From positions 5,208,001-5,272,000 of the forward strand of contig NZ_CP140772.1 of assembly GCF_037893185.1 (NCBI RefSeq): 64,000 nucleotides of DNA, in the 5' to 3' direction. Of the stretch, positions 1 to 9,540 are shown piece after piece. Within the stretch, counting starts at the first letter, position 1. Every line of letters starts with the position of its first letter. This DNA is from Chitinophaga sp. 180180018-3. Its GTDB lineage: Bacteria > Bacteroidota > Bacteroidia > Chitinophagales > Chitinophagaceae. Under the pieces are notes generated by a model. It did not search any database, had not been told where the DNA came from, and saw only the letters and a list, made by a program, of their open reading frames with translations. The position numbers and the translations under genes were made by a program.

Positions 1-670
1 GAATGGAAGCCACGAACATGCTCAGCTCCGGCCTCGACAGCAACGTTTCCCAGGCCGTTAGCATAGGGCGTTGCAGCACTTTATCAACAGGCCATACATA
101 CCCATTTCCGGCCGTCAGGGCGGTATCGCTTTCCTTATTCACCGGTTCACCATTTACAAACAACAGCTTCGTACGTTTCAGGTAAAGTCGTTGCTGATAG
201 ATCAGGTTGGCAGCATTGGATTTGTCTGGTATAATTTCCTGCAACAGCGTGCTGGTTTCAATGCTCGTGATAGCCGAATTCAGCGCCAATGCACCGTAAG
301 AACCGGTCACCACATGAAAGCGAACAATCTTCTGCAACGAGTCTTCCGGCAGCGTATTGATCACATCGGCGGTTAAACCGGCATTTTGCATGGCTGCATC
401 CGTCGGCGCCAGGATAGTGAAATAACCGGCAGGTGCCAATAGCTGGTCCAGTTTAACACGGCGCGCAGCTTGTTTGAACAGCGTAAACCGGCTCGCTGCA
501 AACACAGCACGGATATCATGCGTAGTGTCCGGAACGGCATGTGAAAAGGCTGCGCTATCATCCAACCCAATTTTTTCGCAGGCCGTGAAACCCAATGTCA
601 GACCAGTCAGCAGCACCAGTATTGGCAGTATTTTTTTATTGATCAATTCTCTCTTAATAATCATAATCAT
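1..670 (-). CDS. Fasciclin-domain lipoprotein, C-terminus beyond window
   Basis: Reading frame open from an ATG at 670 to the left edge, 223 codons visible and no stop, so the gene is partial. The N-terminus is basic, then hydrophobic, ending in a lipobox-like GFTAC, so it should be a secreted lipoprotein. Residues of about 35-140 fit a fasciclin (FAS1) domain: 'YFTILAPTDAAM' is the typical first conserved block, followed by an H2-like 'VRFHVVTGSY'. A second FAS1 unit seems to begin at the cut end. It starts 13 bases after the stop of another fasciclin lipoprotein and is the last visible gene of the receptor operon. Surface binding or adhesion is inferred from the family only. Confidence 0.8.
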   Translation of the reverse strand, partial: MIMIIKRELINKKILPILVLLTGLTLGFTACEKIGLDDSAAFSHAVPDTTHDIRAVFAASRFTLFKQAARRVKLDQLLAPAGYFTILAPTDAAMQNAGLTADVINTLPEDSLQKIVRFHVVTGSYGALALNSAITSIETSTLLQEIIPDKSNAANLIYQQRLYLKRTKLLFVNGEPVNKESDTALTAGNGYVWPVDKVLQRPMLTAWETLLSRPELSMFVASI

Positions 671-683
671 ACCTGTTAATGTT

Positions 684-1772
684 TTATGGATGGCTGATGT
701 GTATACTGTCAGGATAAACAAGTATGTCTGAAATACCGTGTATCACTCCGTTTCCGGCTATTGCATCTTTAAAAGTGTATTGCAGGCTTTGAGGACCGAT
801 ACGATAAAAATAGCCCGGGAACATTTCAAACCACGAACAGGCAACCGGTACGGGATTTACAGCGTTGAATAAAACAAAACCTTCTTTGGAATATACTTTT
901 ACGTCAACTGGAGAAGGTGCTCCCTGTGGCACAACAGGCGCATCACGGAAATCGGTAATAAAAATTCGGTTCGGGAGTATACCAGCACGGAACAGGTAAT
1001 CGCTGTAATGTTTGGTATCGAAAGTATCGCTGGCGATGGCAGCGCTGGTAAGGCCACGCCTTTCCATTTTCGCATTTTCCGGCACGAAGAGCGTGAATGG
1101 CCCGTCGCCGCTGAGCTGTGCATACAGCCCCATCTTTTTCAGTGCCGCCACATACAGGCTATATTGCGGTCGTTGCTCCAGCCAATCCTTTACGGTAGGC
1201 GCAGGCACGGATAATGGCGCTGTCAGCACCTGGATGATACCGTTGGAAGCGCGTACATCGGCGTTGCCTACTGTTCTGCCATTGATGTGCAGTATTTTCG
1301 GCGAAGGAGGTACCTGATCGTTGATACCTTTGATGATAAGTGGTTTGGAGAAATAGATCAGCTTCCCGGAAAGGCTTTCATATTCGTTGCCGATCTGCCG
1401 GGGGATGTCGGCCGCAGGATAGATGCCACGCAGAATATGATAGCTGATCAGTTCTGTCAGCTGTGCCACACTCATTTTTTGTAACAGTGAATCTTGCGTA
1501 TATCCTGCTTTATTGAAAGCGTCGTTGTCTGGTACCAGCAACGTCAGGTTAGCATCTTTTTTTGCCACCAGCGAGTCAAGCCCACAACGTTTCAACGATG
1601 CATTAAAAAGACTGAACGCGTAGTTACTGGTGAGGATAGTCTGCAGGGGCTGTACATCCGGCTGCCGTTCCGCCGGTACCGTGATCTCCTTGTTGCATGC
1701 TGAAGCCATTCCCAGCAGCCATAGCAGCAGCACCATCATGCCATTTCCTCTATTGTAGTGCAATTGTTTCAT
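684..1772 (-). CDS. Fasciclin-domain lipoprotein
   Basis: 362 residues. The N-terminus has a signal peptide ending in GMASAC, a lipobox, so it is predicted to be a lipoprotein. Two FAS1-like units can be seen: residues 40-170 with 'NLTLLVPDNDAFNKAG' and 'LISYHILRG', and residues 190-350 with 'PFTLFVPENAKM'. The second unit ends in 'NGVIHGISDILVYP', the typical closing strand of FAS1. It lies 20 bases downstream of the 437-residue lipoprotein gene, in the same direction, and 13 bases upstream of a second fasciclin gene, so the pair probably arose by duplication and is co-transcribed. The role is unknown; accessory binding at the cell surface with the TonB receptor is an inference. Confidence 0.8.
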   Translation of the reverse strand: MKQLHYNRGNGMMVLLLWLLGMASACNKEITVPAERQPDVQPLQTILTSNYAFSLFNASLKRCGLDSLVAKKDANLTLLVPDNDAFNKAGYTQDSLLQKMSVAQLTELISYHILRGIYPAADIPRQIGNEYESLSGKLIYFSKPLIIKGINDQVPPSPKILHINGRTVGNADVRASNGIIQVLTAPLSVPAPTVKDWLEQRPQYSLYVAALKKMGLYAQLSGDGPFTLFVPENAKMERRGLTSAAIASDTFDTKHYSDYLFRAGILPNRIFITDFRDAPVVPQGAPSPVDVKVYSKEGFVLFNAVNPVPVACSWFEMFPGYFYRIGPQSLQYTFKDAIAGNGVIHGISDILVYPDSIHISHP

Positions 1773-1792
1773 GTGATATCTTTTTTTGCAGA

Positions 1793-3106
1793 TCAGCCAC
1801 GGGGCAACTTTTCAAATGCCTGCTGTACCTGCATCATATAAACATGGTTATCGATCAGTTCAAAAATATTGACGGTGGGAAAGACGCGTATCTGTCCGCC
1901 GATCTGTGTAAAGAGATTCAGCTGCCCCTGCAGAATGCCTGTTTCAGCCGGCAACCGCGACAGGTTAATATTATTAATAGCAGCCTGACTAACGGAACAG
2001 TTCATCCGCGATACGCGGCTCTGGCCATGTGCAGAAGAGGCATCGCTGGTTTCCACAAAATCAAAGGCGAAAAAAGGCATAGTACCCGTTCTGTAGGCAG
2101 TAGCTTTATCCTCCCTGAAAAAAGTGCGGAGCATGCCTTTCTCATCAAAGAAATAATCACGGGGCAGGAAAGGCAATGCCAGGAAAGGCGACTGCTCCGG
2201 CGCTGTTTGGCGGTATAACGTTGTCAGATATACGTTGTTTGACTGTGGCAGTGGTTTATAGATATTGCCTTTCAGGTCTTCAAAATTATCATTAAAAATA
2301 TAGTAGGTGTATTTTATAGCGATGGTATCTTTAAAAAAACTATAGTCGGGATACTTGCTGTCAGATGCCAGGAAAGGCCTTTTACCAGAGAGATTATAGA
2401 AGGTAACATATAGCTGGCCCGGATCGAACGACCGCTTCACAAACTGCTCCTGCCGCAGAGATACGCCATATTGATTTTTATCCCGGTCGGTGGTGAGTAC
2501 GTTCAGCGTTTGTATTTCCCCGCTCTTCAGTTCCAGTACTGTATCTACCAGCACCCGCTTTCTTTTGAGCGCCGGCAGCTGCCGGAAAGCGGTATTATCT
2601 TCCGGCCGTACCACAAAAACAATCCTGTGTTTACCCGCTGGCACCTGCGCCCAGGCCGACAAATCAAACCCGTTCATAGACGGCGCTGTACGCACCCGCA
2701 ATTTGCCCGGATATTCCGGATTGCTGTTGGTAACCCGGTTGGTAAGTCCGCCTCGCCCGTCTGTGCCGGCGTAACCGCCGTTACCCGCATCAAGACCTGT
2801 ACCTGCGTTCATGGAATAAGAAGCGCTGAAAGGATCGCGGGTAGCCAGGAAGTCACCTTCAATAGCTCCACCGGAAGGAATACCCTGCTCATCAAACTCC
2901 GGATCTATCAACATACATAAAAAGGGCGGCGCCTGTCCTGCATGCAACACATCCACTGAATACGGGATGGAATTGAATACACGCAAATATGCTGCATCCT
3001 GCACATCGGGGAGGCGCTCATACTTATAACACCCTGTCAGCAGCAGGAGTAAAATACCCGTTGACCACCTTAATAATATTCGTTTATTCATTGCCGTTAT
3101 TTTCAT
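1793..3106 (-). CDS. Surface lipoprotein of unknown function
   Basis: 437 residues. Signal peptide with a lipobox (LLLLTGC, Cys near residue 26), so an outer-membrane-type lipoprotein is expected. After it comes 'AAYLRVFNSIP', which resembles the opening strand of DUF4397-type beta-sandwich lipoproteins; the rest has no motif I can name. A glycine-rich stretch lies near residues 95-125. An alternative start at Met6 (3091) is possible and would give a more usual signal peptide. The gene sits 12 bases downstream of a DUF4397-like lipoprotein and 20 bases upstream of a fasciclin lipoprotein. It occupies the place a SusD-like partner would take in a polysaccharide locus but does not look like SusD. 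Confidence 0.65.
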   Translation of the reverse strand: MKITAMNKRILLRWSTGILLLLLTGCYKYERLPDVQDAAYLRVFNSIPYSVDVLHAGQAPPFLCMLIDPEFDEQGIPSGGAIEGDFLATRDPFSASYSMNAGTGLDAGNGGYAGTDGRGGLTNRVTNSNPEYPGKLRVRTAPSMNGFDLSAWAQVPAGKHRIVFVVRPEDNTAFRQLPALKRKRVLVDTVLELKSGEIQTLNVLTTDRDKNQYGVSLRQEQFVKRSFDPGQLYVTFYNLSGKRPFLASDSKYPDYSFFKDTIAIKYTYYIFNDNFEDLKGNIYKPLPQSNNVYLTTLYRQTAPEQSPFLALPFLPRDYFFDEKGMLRTFFREDKATAYRTGTMPFFAFDFVETSDASSAHGQSRVSRMNCSVSQAAINNINLSRLPAETGILQGQLNLFTQIGGQIRVFPTVNIFELIDNHVYMMQVQQAFEKLPRG

Positions 3107-3118
3107 TTAGGAAGATAC

Positions 3119-4882
3119 TTACCTGGTATGTTTTATCTTAATCAACCTCAATCCTGCCGGATCACCTGCGGGCTTGCCGGCCTTGCCAATCAGCGCTATA
3201 CTATACATGCCCACCTCGGGGCGTACATTACCATCCGTGTAGAGATCCGGGTTAGCCACAAAAGAATTGGATAACAACGGAGGCACATCAGTCAGTAACT
3301 GTCCGGGGATCCTGTCGAGAGCCGATGCATATACCCTCACCTGCGCGGGCATACCAACGGGAGCGCCCATGTCTGCACCACTTGGGTTTCCGCGGATACC
3401 AGGGTCCCACATATATGCCACAAACGGGTTCTGATCAGGCAATATCCGCGGGCGGAGATTTACCTGCGCACCGGTGTTGATAGCGGGCTCGGTTATGTTG
3501 CCCAGTGGCTGCCCGTTGCCATCTGTAAACGTAACGTAAGGCACATTGCTGAGATTGAGGAAGCGGGTCTGCCAGGCATAATAACGTCTTACTAAAAAAA
3601 GCGAGCCATCCAGCCCATAATCAATCGGAGCAGGGCTTCCAGAGGGTTGCGTTGGATAATAGGCAGAAGCGGTCATATCGGTGTTGGAGCACACAATCTC
3701 CGGTTTTCCTTCATTGTCTGTCAGCCATGCGGTGATATTATCGTTGGCGTATAACTCAAATTTTTTCTCAGCCAGCAGCTGTCCGCCTGCATCGAAAGCC
3801 TGTATCTGATGCGTGCCTTTTACTACTGACGTATATTCGCCGGCGTTACCATAATCTATTTCACTGCCCATTGCTACGCCATCAACGCGGAAAGTAATTT
3901 TGCGGGCCTGCCAGGCATTTACGCCCTGCATGCGGGCATAAAAGGCGTTCACAGATGGCACCTGTTCGGTGATCACCCGATAGGCGTTGATCTTATAAAA
4001 GTTGGTGACATCGGTAGTGATATCCAGTTTATATCCAAATATAGCGGGCGTGATCACCATCGTGTAACTACCACCGGGTTTGAAGCTTCTGACCATCGTG
4101 GTAATACCAGCCTGTGGTGCATTCCCGCTGGTATTCATGATGGGGGTCATGGGCAGCTCTGCCAGTTGTTTGTTGAAATCGGGCTGACCATTATTACCGA
4201 CAAACAAGCGGAAAGCAAAGGTGCCGTAAGGAATTTCCACACTTCCGGAAAGCTGGCCGGTGCCCACGTTGCTCAGTTTAGTATGTACCGGCGTACCATC
4301 TGCCCAGGTAAGCGTTACCGGGCCATTCAGTCCGAGGGTATCTTTGCTGACACCCAGATTCAATATCCGGATGTTGAAATAATCGGGCCGGGCAGGTGCG
4401 GTGATGTTCCGTATTACGCTGCGGATAGAGCCATCTGCCAACACATAATAATCGTGTGGCTGCAATGGATCATTTTGCAATACCGTATCTATCTGCAGGC
4501 GCACACCGGGCAAGCCGGGATACTGGATAATAGTGCGCGGCTGCAGCTGTATATGTATCATTCCATTTTTGTCGGGCAGCGTTACCGGTATATTCACCGG
4601 GCTTCCATTGGCCTCATTTTTCCATACGCCTGTTGGGAAAAGGCTCTGGCCCAGTTGGCTGCCACGCGTGGCGTCAGCACCGTAGGTAGTCAGTGGGATA
4701 TTATTGATGCGCATGTCGAGCGGCATATTACAGAAGTTCAACAGCCGTATACCTGAAGCCGGAGTATTGATTACCTGTGAACCATCGGGCACAATTCCAT
4801 TGTTCAGTTTATCTTTCTTACAGGCAGTCAACAGCATTCCGCACAATAGCACCTGGTAAAATATATATTTATGCATATCCAT
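3119..4882 (-). CDS. DUF4397-like surface lipoprotein
   Basis: 587 residues. Signal peptide with lipobox (CGMLLTAC). The segment 'ASGIRLLNFCNMPLDMRINN' at about residues 43-62 has the pattern of DUF4397, where a strand describing a small object ('lyvNg') follows 'iR..N.s'. A similar pattern recurs near residue 320 ('VNAFYARMQGVNAWQARKITFRVDG'-like region), so the protein may contain repeated beta-sandwich modules. It starts 8 bases downstream of the TonB-dependent receptor stop, which argues for co-transcription and a surface complex with it. The ligand is not deducible. The assignment to DUF4397 is by eye and moderately sure. Confidence 0.65.
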   Translation of the reverse strand: MDMHKYIFYQVLLCGMLLTACKKDKLNNGIVPDGSQVINTPASGIRLLNFCNMPLDMRINNIPLTTYGADATRGSQLGQSLFPTGVWKNEANGSPVNIPVTLPDKNGMIHIQLQPRTIIQYPGLPGVRLQIDTVLQNDPLQPHDYYVLADGSIRSVIRNITAPARPDYFNIRILNLGVSKDTLGLNGPVTLTWADGTPVHTKLSNVGTGQLSGSVEIPYGTFAFRLFVGNNGQPDFNKQLAELPMTPIMNTSGNAPQAGITTMVRSFKPGGSYTMVITPAIFGYKLDITTDVTNFYKINAYRVITEQVPSVNAFYARMQGVNAWQARKITFRVDGVAMGSEIDYGNAGEYTSVVKGTHQIQAFDAGGQLLAEKKFELYANDNITAWLTDNEGKPEIVCSNTDMTASAYYPTQPSGSPAPIDYGLDGSLFLVRRYYAWQTRFLNLSNVPYVTFTDGNGQPLGNITEPAINTGAQVNLRPRILPDQNPFVAYMWDPGIRGNPSGADMGAPVGMPAQVRVYASALDRIPGQLLTDVPPLLSNSFVANPDLYTDGNVRPEVGMYSIALIGKAGKPAGDPAGLRLIKIKHTR

Positions 4883-4890
4883 TCTTTTAA

Positions 4891-7800
4891 TTATAACAGA
4901 CGATAAGTGAGTCCCAGTGAGTATTCCGTACCACGATAGAACTCATGCCGTATGTAACGCACACCATGATACAGGCCGTTGGTACGAGGTGTGGAATACA
5001 CTTCCCGGAAAGCGGGATTGAGAATATTTTTAACGAAGCCTTTCAGCGTGAAGCGTTTCATCAGGCGCTGGCTAAACACAACATCCAGCATTGGTGCAGG
5101 CCGGCTGTAGAGGTCGGGCGTACCATCCAGCTGCACCTGTATCAGGCGTTCACCTACCATATTAAAGCTCGTCATGAAACTGGTACCGGTGCGCGGATTA
5201 TCATAATCGAGGTAGGCGTTGATGGAATAAGGCGCCTGTTCGAACAGCGGACTTTTATCAGAAGCGTTGCGGTCAATGGCGCGGGAAGCATTTACACGTT
5301 CCGCATTTTTGGTGATACTGCTGGAAGCAAACATCACGTTGGCGCCAACGAACAGTCTGCGGAGGGCAGGCGTGAACACGCCGAGGTTCTTACGTATTTC
5401 CAGTTCCACTCCTACCAGCTGGCCACGATTAGGATCATTCCGGTAAGCCACCACCGGGAACTCCGGGGCCAGGGCTTTGCTGCCCTGCGGATTATAACTG
5501 AATACTTTTGTGAGCTGCGATTCGATCTGTTTGCCAAAAACGGAGGCCGCAATCACTTCCCCCGGCTGCAGAAACCATTCCCATCTGAAGTCCACACTAC
5601 GTGTCAGCTGATTTTTCAGATCGGGATTACCTACTACTACCGCAAACTGAAAAGGATCGAACTCATAGATGTTAGTCAGCTCCCGTAATTCCGGCCGGGC
5701 CAGCGTGGTGCTGTAACCCAGGCGGAAGTTCATGTTGCTGCGGTATGCATAGGTCAGGTTAGCAGAATAATATGGTTTGAAAGATGTTTTTAGTCCGGTA
5801 TTAGGGCGGGCGGTACTAACGCCGGTGTTGACACTGCCACCGGCCAGCGGGCCGTTCACCAGCGGATTAAAGACGTTGCTGGTATCTACCTTTGCACGGA
5901 TATCGGTGGATTCGAAACGCACACCTCCGGTGAGTCGCAGGCGGTCGTTGATATGAGCATCGATCATGCCATAGAAGGCCTGCGTTTCATAAGTACCAAT
6001 ATAATTATTCGGCGATTTTCTGATCTGGTAAAGGAAGCCCCCCACCCTGGGTTGTCCTTCATCATCATAACCACCCGGATCTTTCAGGCCAATGTTGCCA
6101 TAAGATATCAGTTCATCCAGGCGGCCCTGCACACGATCCAGCTGCCCGTTATCTCCACCGAGGTTACTGCCCGGGAGGCCCATGACGTTTTCGGTGAAAT
6201 CGCGTTCCCTGCGGAGGTAGTTATATCCTGCCTTGAAGAGTTGCTGACGGCCGCTGATATTGAAAGGTTGTGTAACGTCGACCTTCGCATTGTAGTTGTG
6301 CTCATCCAGTTTGCGGAATTTACGGCCGTTGGGATCGGCAAGGATCATTCCATCCGGACCGAGGCCATGCACGCTGCCGGATACGAAAGAATACAGGTCG
6401 CTCACTACACCGGTACCGGCAGGGTCTTGCAGACGGGTGGCGCGAGACATCGCCACATCCGTGAACCGGAAGTCGGGTTCATTCTGCGACGACAAAGAAG
6501 CGCTGAGATTATATCCCACACGCGGCGACCAGTTTCTCTTTATCAGTTGATGTTCGCCCTGGAAGTTGAACGTATTAAATTTCCGGTACGACTGCTTCAG
6601 CTGGTTCACGTAGTTGTACACGGGGTATTGCAATCCGGTGTTTTCCCAGGCGCCGTTGAGGTTGGCGGCCGATGCTTCTGCTCCGCTGCTGCCAATATAC
6701 TGTGCCTGTATCTGGTGACGGGCATTAAAACGGTAAGTTAACCCCGTGAGGATACCATAACTCAAACTGGTGATGCCGGAGTTTTCCCGGTAGCCGAGGT
6801 ATTTACCTAAGCGTGGGTTATCGGGTGTTACGAAAGGGGGTACATTCAGCGGATTATACAACCGTGGCACCGATTCATACCCATTTTCCCGTTTATCCGA
6901 TCCCGTTAGTATGCCCTGGTAGATGCTGTATTGATTCAACGTAGCATTATAGCGGTCTTCCGTACGACGGTAGTAGTTAGCGCTGACGATTACACCCAGC
7001 TTATGCTTTTTGAACACGCGATAGCTGTTACCAAAAGAAACGGTATAGATCTGGTTCAGCACCGCCGGTTGTTGTGAGGTAGTGAGTACCGGATCAAATT
7101 TCTGCATAATGCTGTTGATACGATAAGATTCAGCTGCCAATGCCGGATTGTTGCGGCTCTGGCGGAAGAGATTTTGTATCTCCGGTAAACCTCCGGGGTA
7201 TAAGTCTTTCAGCTGGTTAAATTCCGGAGAAAGATTATGAGATTTCACTTTTTGTCCTAAGAAACCCAGGTCATTGTTACGGAAGCCAGTATAGCTACCA
7301 CCCAGACCCACACTTGAATTAACGCCGATCTGGGACGTAAATTCAAGCAACATGGAATCCGGAACAGATCGTGTTTTCAGCTCAATGATACCAGCAGCGG
7401 CATCGGCTGGTTTATCTGGCGTCATGGTTTTATATACCGTAGCATTGTCGAGCAGCGCTGCCGGAATGAGGTCCAGTGGTACCGTACTGCGATCGGGATC
7501 AGCCGACGACAGGCGGGCGCCATTCAGTTGTGCAATCACACTTCTATCACCCAGGCCACGTACGGCTACATATTTATCGTCTGTGATAGTAACGCCGGTC
7601 ACCCGTTGCAGTGCCTGCGTGGTAGTGATGCTGGCGCTCTTGGCTATCTGTGCAGCAGAAATAGCATCCTGTACAATGGCCGCGTTCTTTCTTTCATTCA
7701 GCGTGGCCATTTCGGTGTTGGTCTTCTTACTGGCCGTTACTTCTACTTCACCGAGCTGTGTATGGTCTTCCTTCAATGTTATTTGCAAAACATCAGCGGG

Positions 7801-8376
7801 ATTACCTACTTTAATTTCCTTTGACTGATAACCGATATAGGAAACCTGCAATACGATTTTGTCGCCATTGATGCGTATAAGGAACTCGCCATTGCCATCT
7901 GTTACCACGCCGATGCCGCCACCTTTTACTTTGATGGTAACACCAGGAAGCGGTGTGCCGTTGCGGGCATCTGTTACTTTACCTCTGAGTGGAACAGGTT
8001 GTACTGCTGGTTCCGGCGGAGCGGGCTGTAGTACCACGTATCGTCCGTTCACATTGTATTGCAAACCGGTAGCTTTTTTTACCGCGTCCAGTGCGGTTTT
8101 CAGGGTAACTGTGCGGTTCTGCAACGTTACAGGTTTGCCGAGCAGCGCAGCGGCGGCTTCTCCGTATGTAAACCGGAGTTTATGGCTTTTTTCTATTTCG
8201 CCAACCACTTCGCCAGCTTTCAATTGCTGCCGGCTGAATGTAAATATTTCGTCCAGCTCCTGTAAAGTGGCGCCCGTAGCCTGCAATGTGATGCAGCAAC
8301 ATAGGCACCAGCCATACAGGTAAGCCTTCGGCAAGAAAAAAAGTATACTGACAATGCGGTGTAACCATTTCTTCAT
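4891..8376 (-). CDS. STN-domain TonB-dependent outer-membrane receptor
   Basis: 1161 residues from the ATG at 8376; an in-frame ATG at 8415 would add 13 residues before a normal signal peptide, so 8376 is preferred. Order of parts: signal peptide (1-35); STN domain (about 53-115), which contacts the anti-sigma factor; carboxypeptidase-regulatory-like domain (about 128-212, 'GKVTDARNGTPLPGVTIKVK'); plug (about 235-345, with 'ALQRVTGVTI' and 'VAVRGLGDRSV'); and a long beta-barrel ending in 'YSLGLTYRLL' with terminal hydrophobic residues. The plug is of the general TonB type rather than clear SusC/RagA. FecR and sigma genes just upstream make this a transducing receptor that imports a ligand and signals for its own expression. 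The ligand is unknown. Confidence 0.93.
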   Translation of the reverse strand: MKKWLHRIVSILFFLPKAYLYGWCLCCCITLQATGATLQELDEIFTFSRQQLKAGEVVGEIEKSHKLRFTYGEAAAALLGKPVTLQNRTVTLKTALDAVKKATGLQYNVNGRYVVLQPAPPEPAVQPVPLRGKVTDARNGTPLPGVTIKVKGGGIGVVTDGNGEFLIRINGDKIVLQVSYIGYQSKEIKVGNPADVLQITLKEDHTQLGEVEVTASKKTNTEMATLNERKNAAIVQDAISAAQIAKSASITTTQALQRVTGVTITDDKYVAVRGLGDRSVIAQLNGARLSSADPDRSTVPLDLIPAALLDNATVYKTMTPDKPADAAAGIIELKTRSVPDSMLLEFTSQIGVNSSVGLGGSYTGFRNNDLGFLGQKVKSHNLSPEFNQLKDLYPGGLPEIQNLFRQSRNNPALAAESYRINSIMQKFDPVLTTSQQPAVLNQIYTVSFGNSYRVFKKHKLGVIVSANYYRRTEDRYNATLNQYSIYQGILTGSDKRENGYESVPRLYNPLNVPPFVTPDNPRLGKYLGYRENSGITSLSYGILTGLTYRFNARHQIQAQYIGSSGAEASAANLNGAWENTGLQYPVYNYVNQLKQSYRKFNTFNFQGEHQLIKRNWSPRVGYNLSASLSSQNEPDFRFTDVAMSRATRLQDPAGTGVVSDLYSFVSGSVHGLGPDGMILADPNGRKFRKLDEHNYNAKVDVTQPFNISGRQQLFKAGYNYLRRERDFTENVMGLPGSNLGGDNGQLDRVQGRLDELISYGNIGLKDPGGYDDEGQPRVGGFLYQIRKSPNNYIGTYETQAFYGMIDAHINDRLRLTGGVRFESTDIRAKVDTSNVFNPLVNGPLAGGSVNTGVSTARPNTGLKTSFKPYYSANLTYAYRSNMNFRLGYSTTLARPELRELTNIYEFDPFQFAVVVGNPDLKNQLTRSVDFRWEWFLQPGEVIAASVFGKQIESQLTKVFSYNPQGSKALAPEFPVVAYRNDPNRGQLVGVELEIRKNLGVFTPALRRLFVGANVMFASSSITKNAERVNASRAIDRNASDKSPLFEQAPYSINAYLDYDNPRTGTSFMTSFNMVGERLIQVQLDGTPDLYSRPAPMLDVVFSQRLMKRFTLKGFVKNILNPAFREVYSTPRTNGLYHGVRYIRHEFYRGTEYSLGLTYRLL

Positions 8377-8487
8377 ATTATCTGATTTACAAAATGCGTT
8401 TAGTGTTATTGCCATTCCCGGAAAGACATAGCCATCCCCTGCCGCCTCCGCTGATGCGGTAGCAGCTGTTGAAGGTGGATACGTTTT

Positions 8488-9456
8488 TTAATAAATAGAG
8501 ATCTGTTGGTTTGTTATACGGTATCTGAATTTCAGCGTCTGCGATAATAACTGCAATACTTTATCCAGCGGCTGATTAGTAAAGTCGGCGGTCACTTTTT
8601 CCTGCAGCAGGCCATGTCGGCCGGCAGCTGTTATTTTTACATCATACCATTCTTCCAGCGTCTGGCAGACTTCCTGCAAGGGCGTTTGCCGGAAAATCAA
8701 ACGGCCTGATATCCAGCTTCCTGTATTTTCCGTGTCCAGCTTTTCCGTTTCATATATGGCTGTGACCGTGTCGTACGTCAGCCTGTTTCCGGCGGATAAA
8801 TCGGAAAGGACTTTTTCGCCATATTGTACCCTTACCTTTCCGGATTTAACGGTAACGGCAGCACGCTGGCTATGTTTTGCTTCTCTTATTTCGAAAGATG
8901 TACCCAATACACGGGTGATCATATTACCGGCCTTTACGCGGAAGATGCGCTGCGGATCATCGGCCACCTCTACAAAAGCGCGTCCCTGTATGGTAAGAAA
9001 GCGATCAGTATCTCCATAATTCGGTGGCACCCGTAAAATAGTCTTCGGGAAAAGATAAATCCTGGAACCATCCGTCAGCGTGATTTTCCGCAGTCCCTGA
9101 GCGGGCGCTTCAAATACCTGGTCTGCAATAAGCTGTTGCGGCTTTTCTACATAACGGCCACGCTGGCCAAAGAACATCCATGTAACAGCAATAACAGGGA
9201 TCAATATAGCAGCCCATCGCCACCACAGCAGTCTGCGATGTTGCTTCAGTTGCCTGATATTATTTTCTTCGCGGGAGATATATTGTTCTATCGCCACCAG
9301 CATTTCCGCTGCCAGCTGTTGTTTCTTGTCCTTATCCAATACCATAGCGGGCTCCCCTTCGCTGGTAAACCATCGGTCGATCAGGTCCTGTTCTATTTCG
9401 CTGGATTCCTTGCGCAGGTAGCGATCTATCATTCTTTGCAAATGATGGATATTCAT
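8488..9456 (-). CDS. FecR-family anti-sigma factor
   Basis: 322 residues. Cytoplasmic N-terminus of about 80 residues with 'LIDRWF' (DUF4880-like), one transmembrane segment at about 83-102 ('LWWRWAAILIPVIAVTWMFF'), then a periplasmic FecR domain ('TLTDGSRIYLFPKTILRVPP', 'GRAFVEVADDPQRIFRVKAG', 'VLGTSFEIRE'). The C-terminal 'TADFTNQPLDKVLQLLSQTL' is the small DUF4974 domain typical of Bacteroidota FecR proteins. It lies between the ECF sigma gene (84 bases upstream) and the STN receptor (about 110 bases downstream). It should hold the sigma factor at the membrane until the receptor signals. Confidence 0.94.
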   Translation of the reverse strand: MNIHHLQRMIDRYLRKESSEIEQDLIDRWFTSEGEPAMVLDKDKKQQLAAEMLVAIEQYISREENNIRQLKQHRRLLWWRWAAILIPVIAVTWMFFGQRGRYVEKPQQLIADQVFEAPAQGLRKITLTDGSRIYLFPKTILRVPPNYGDTDRFLTIQGRAFVEVADDPQRIFRVKAGNMITRVLGTSFEIREAKHSQRAAVTVKSGKVRVQYGEKVLSDLSAGNRLTYDTVTAIYETEKLDTENTGSWISGRLIFRQTPLQEVCQTLEEWYDVKITAAGRHGLLQEKVTADFTNQPLDKVLQLLSQTLKFRYRITNQQISIY

Positions 9457-9540
9457 TTTTCCGGTCTTTTACACAGTAAGAGTAAAAATGAAAACGGGAT
9501 AACTATCGTGGTATGTTACCAAATTATTAACAAGTGGTTT

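Noticed and set aside
4945..6741. Long plus-strand frames inside the TonB receptor gene
   Set aside because: They mirror the minus-strand codons of a clear receptor and show no family motif.
4891..8376. Calling the receptor SusC/RagA and the 437- or 587-residue lipoproteins SusD
   Set aside because: The plug lacks a clear SusC signature, and neither lipoprotein shows the helical TPR-type pattern of SusD; no glycan enzymes are nearby.
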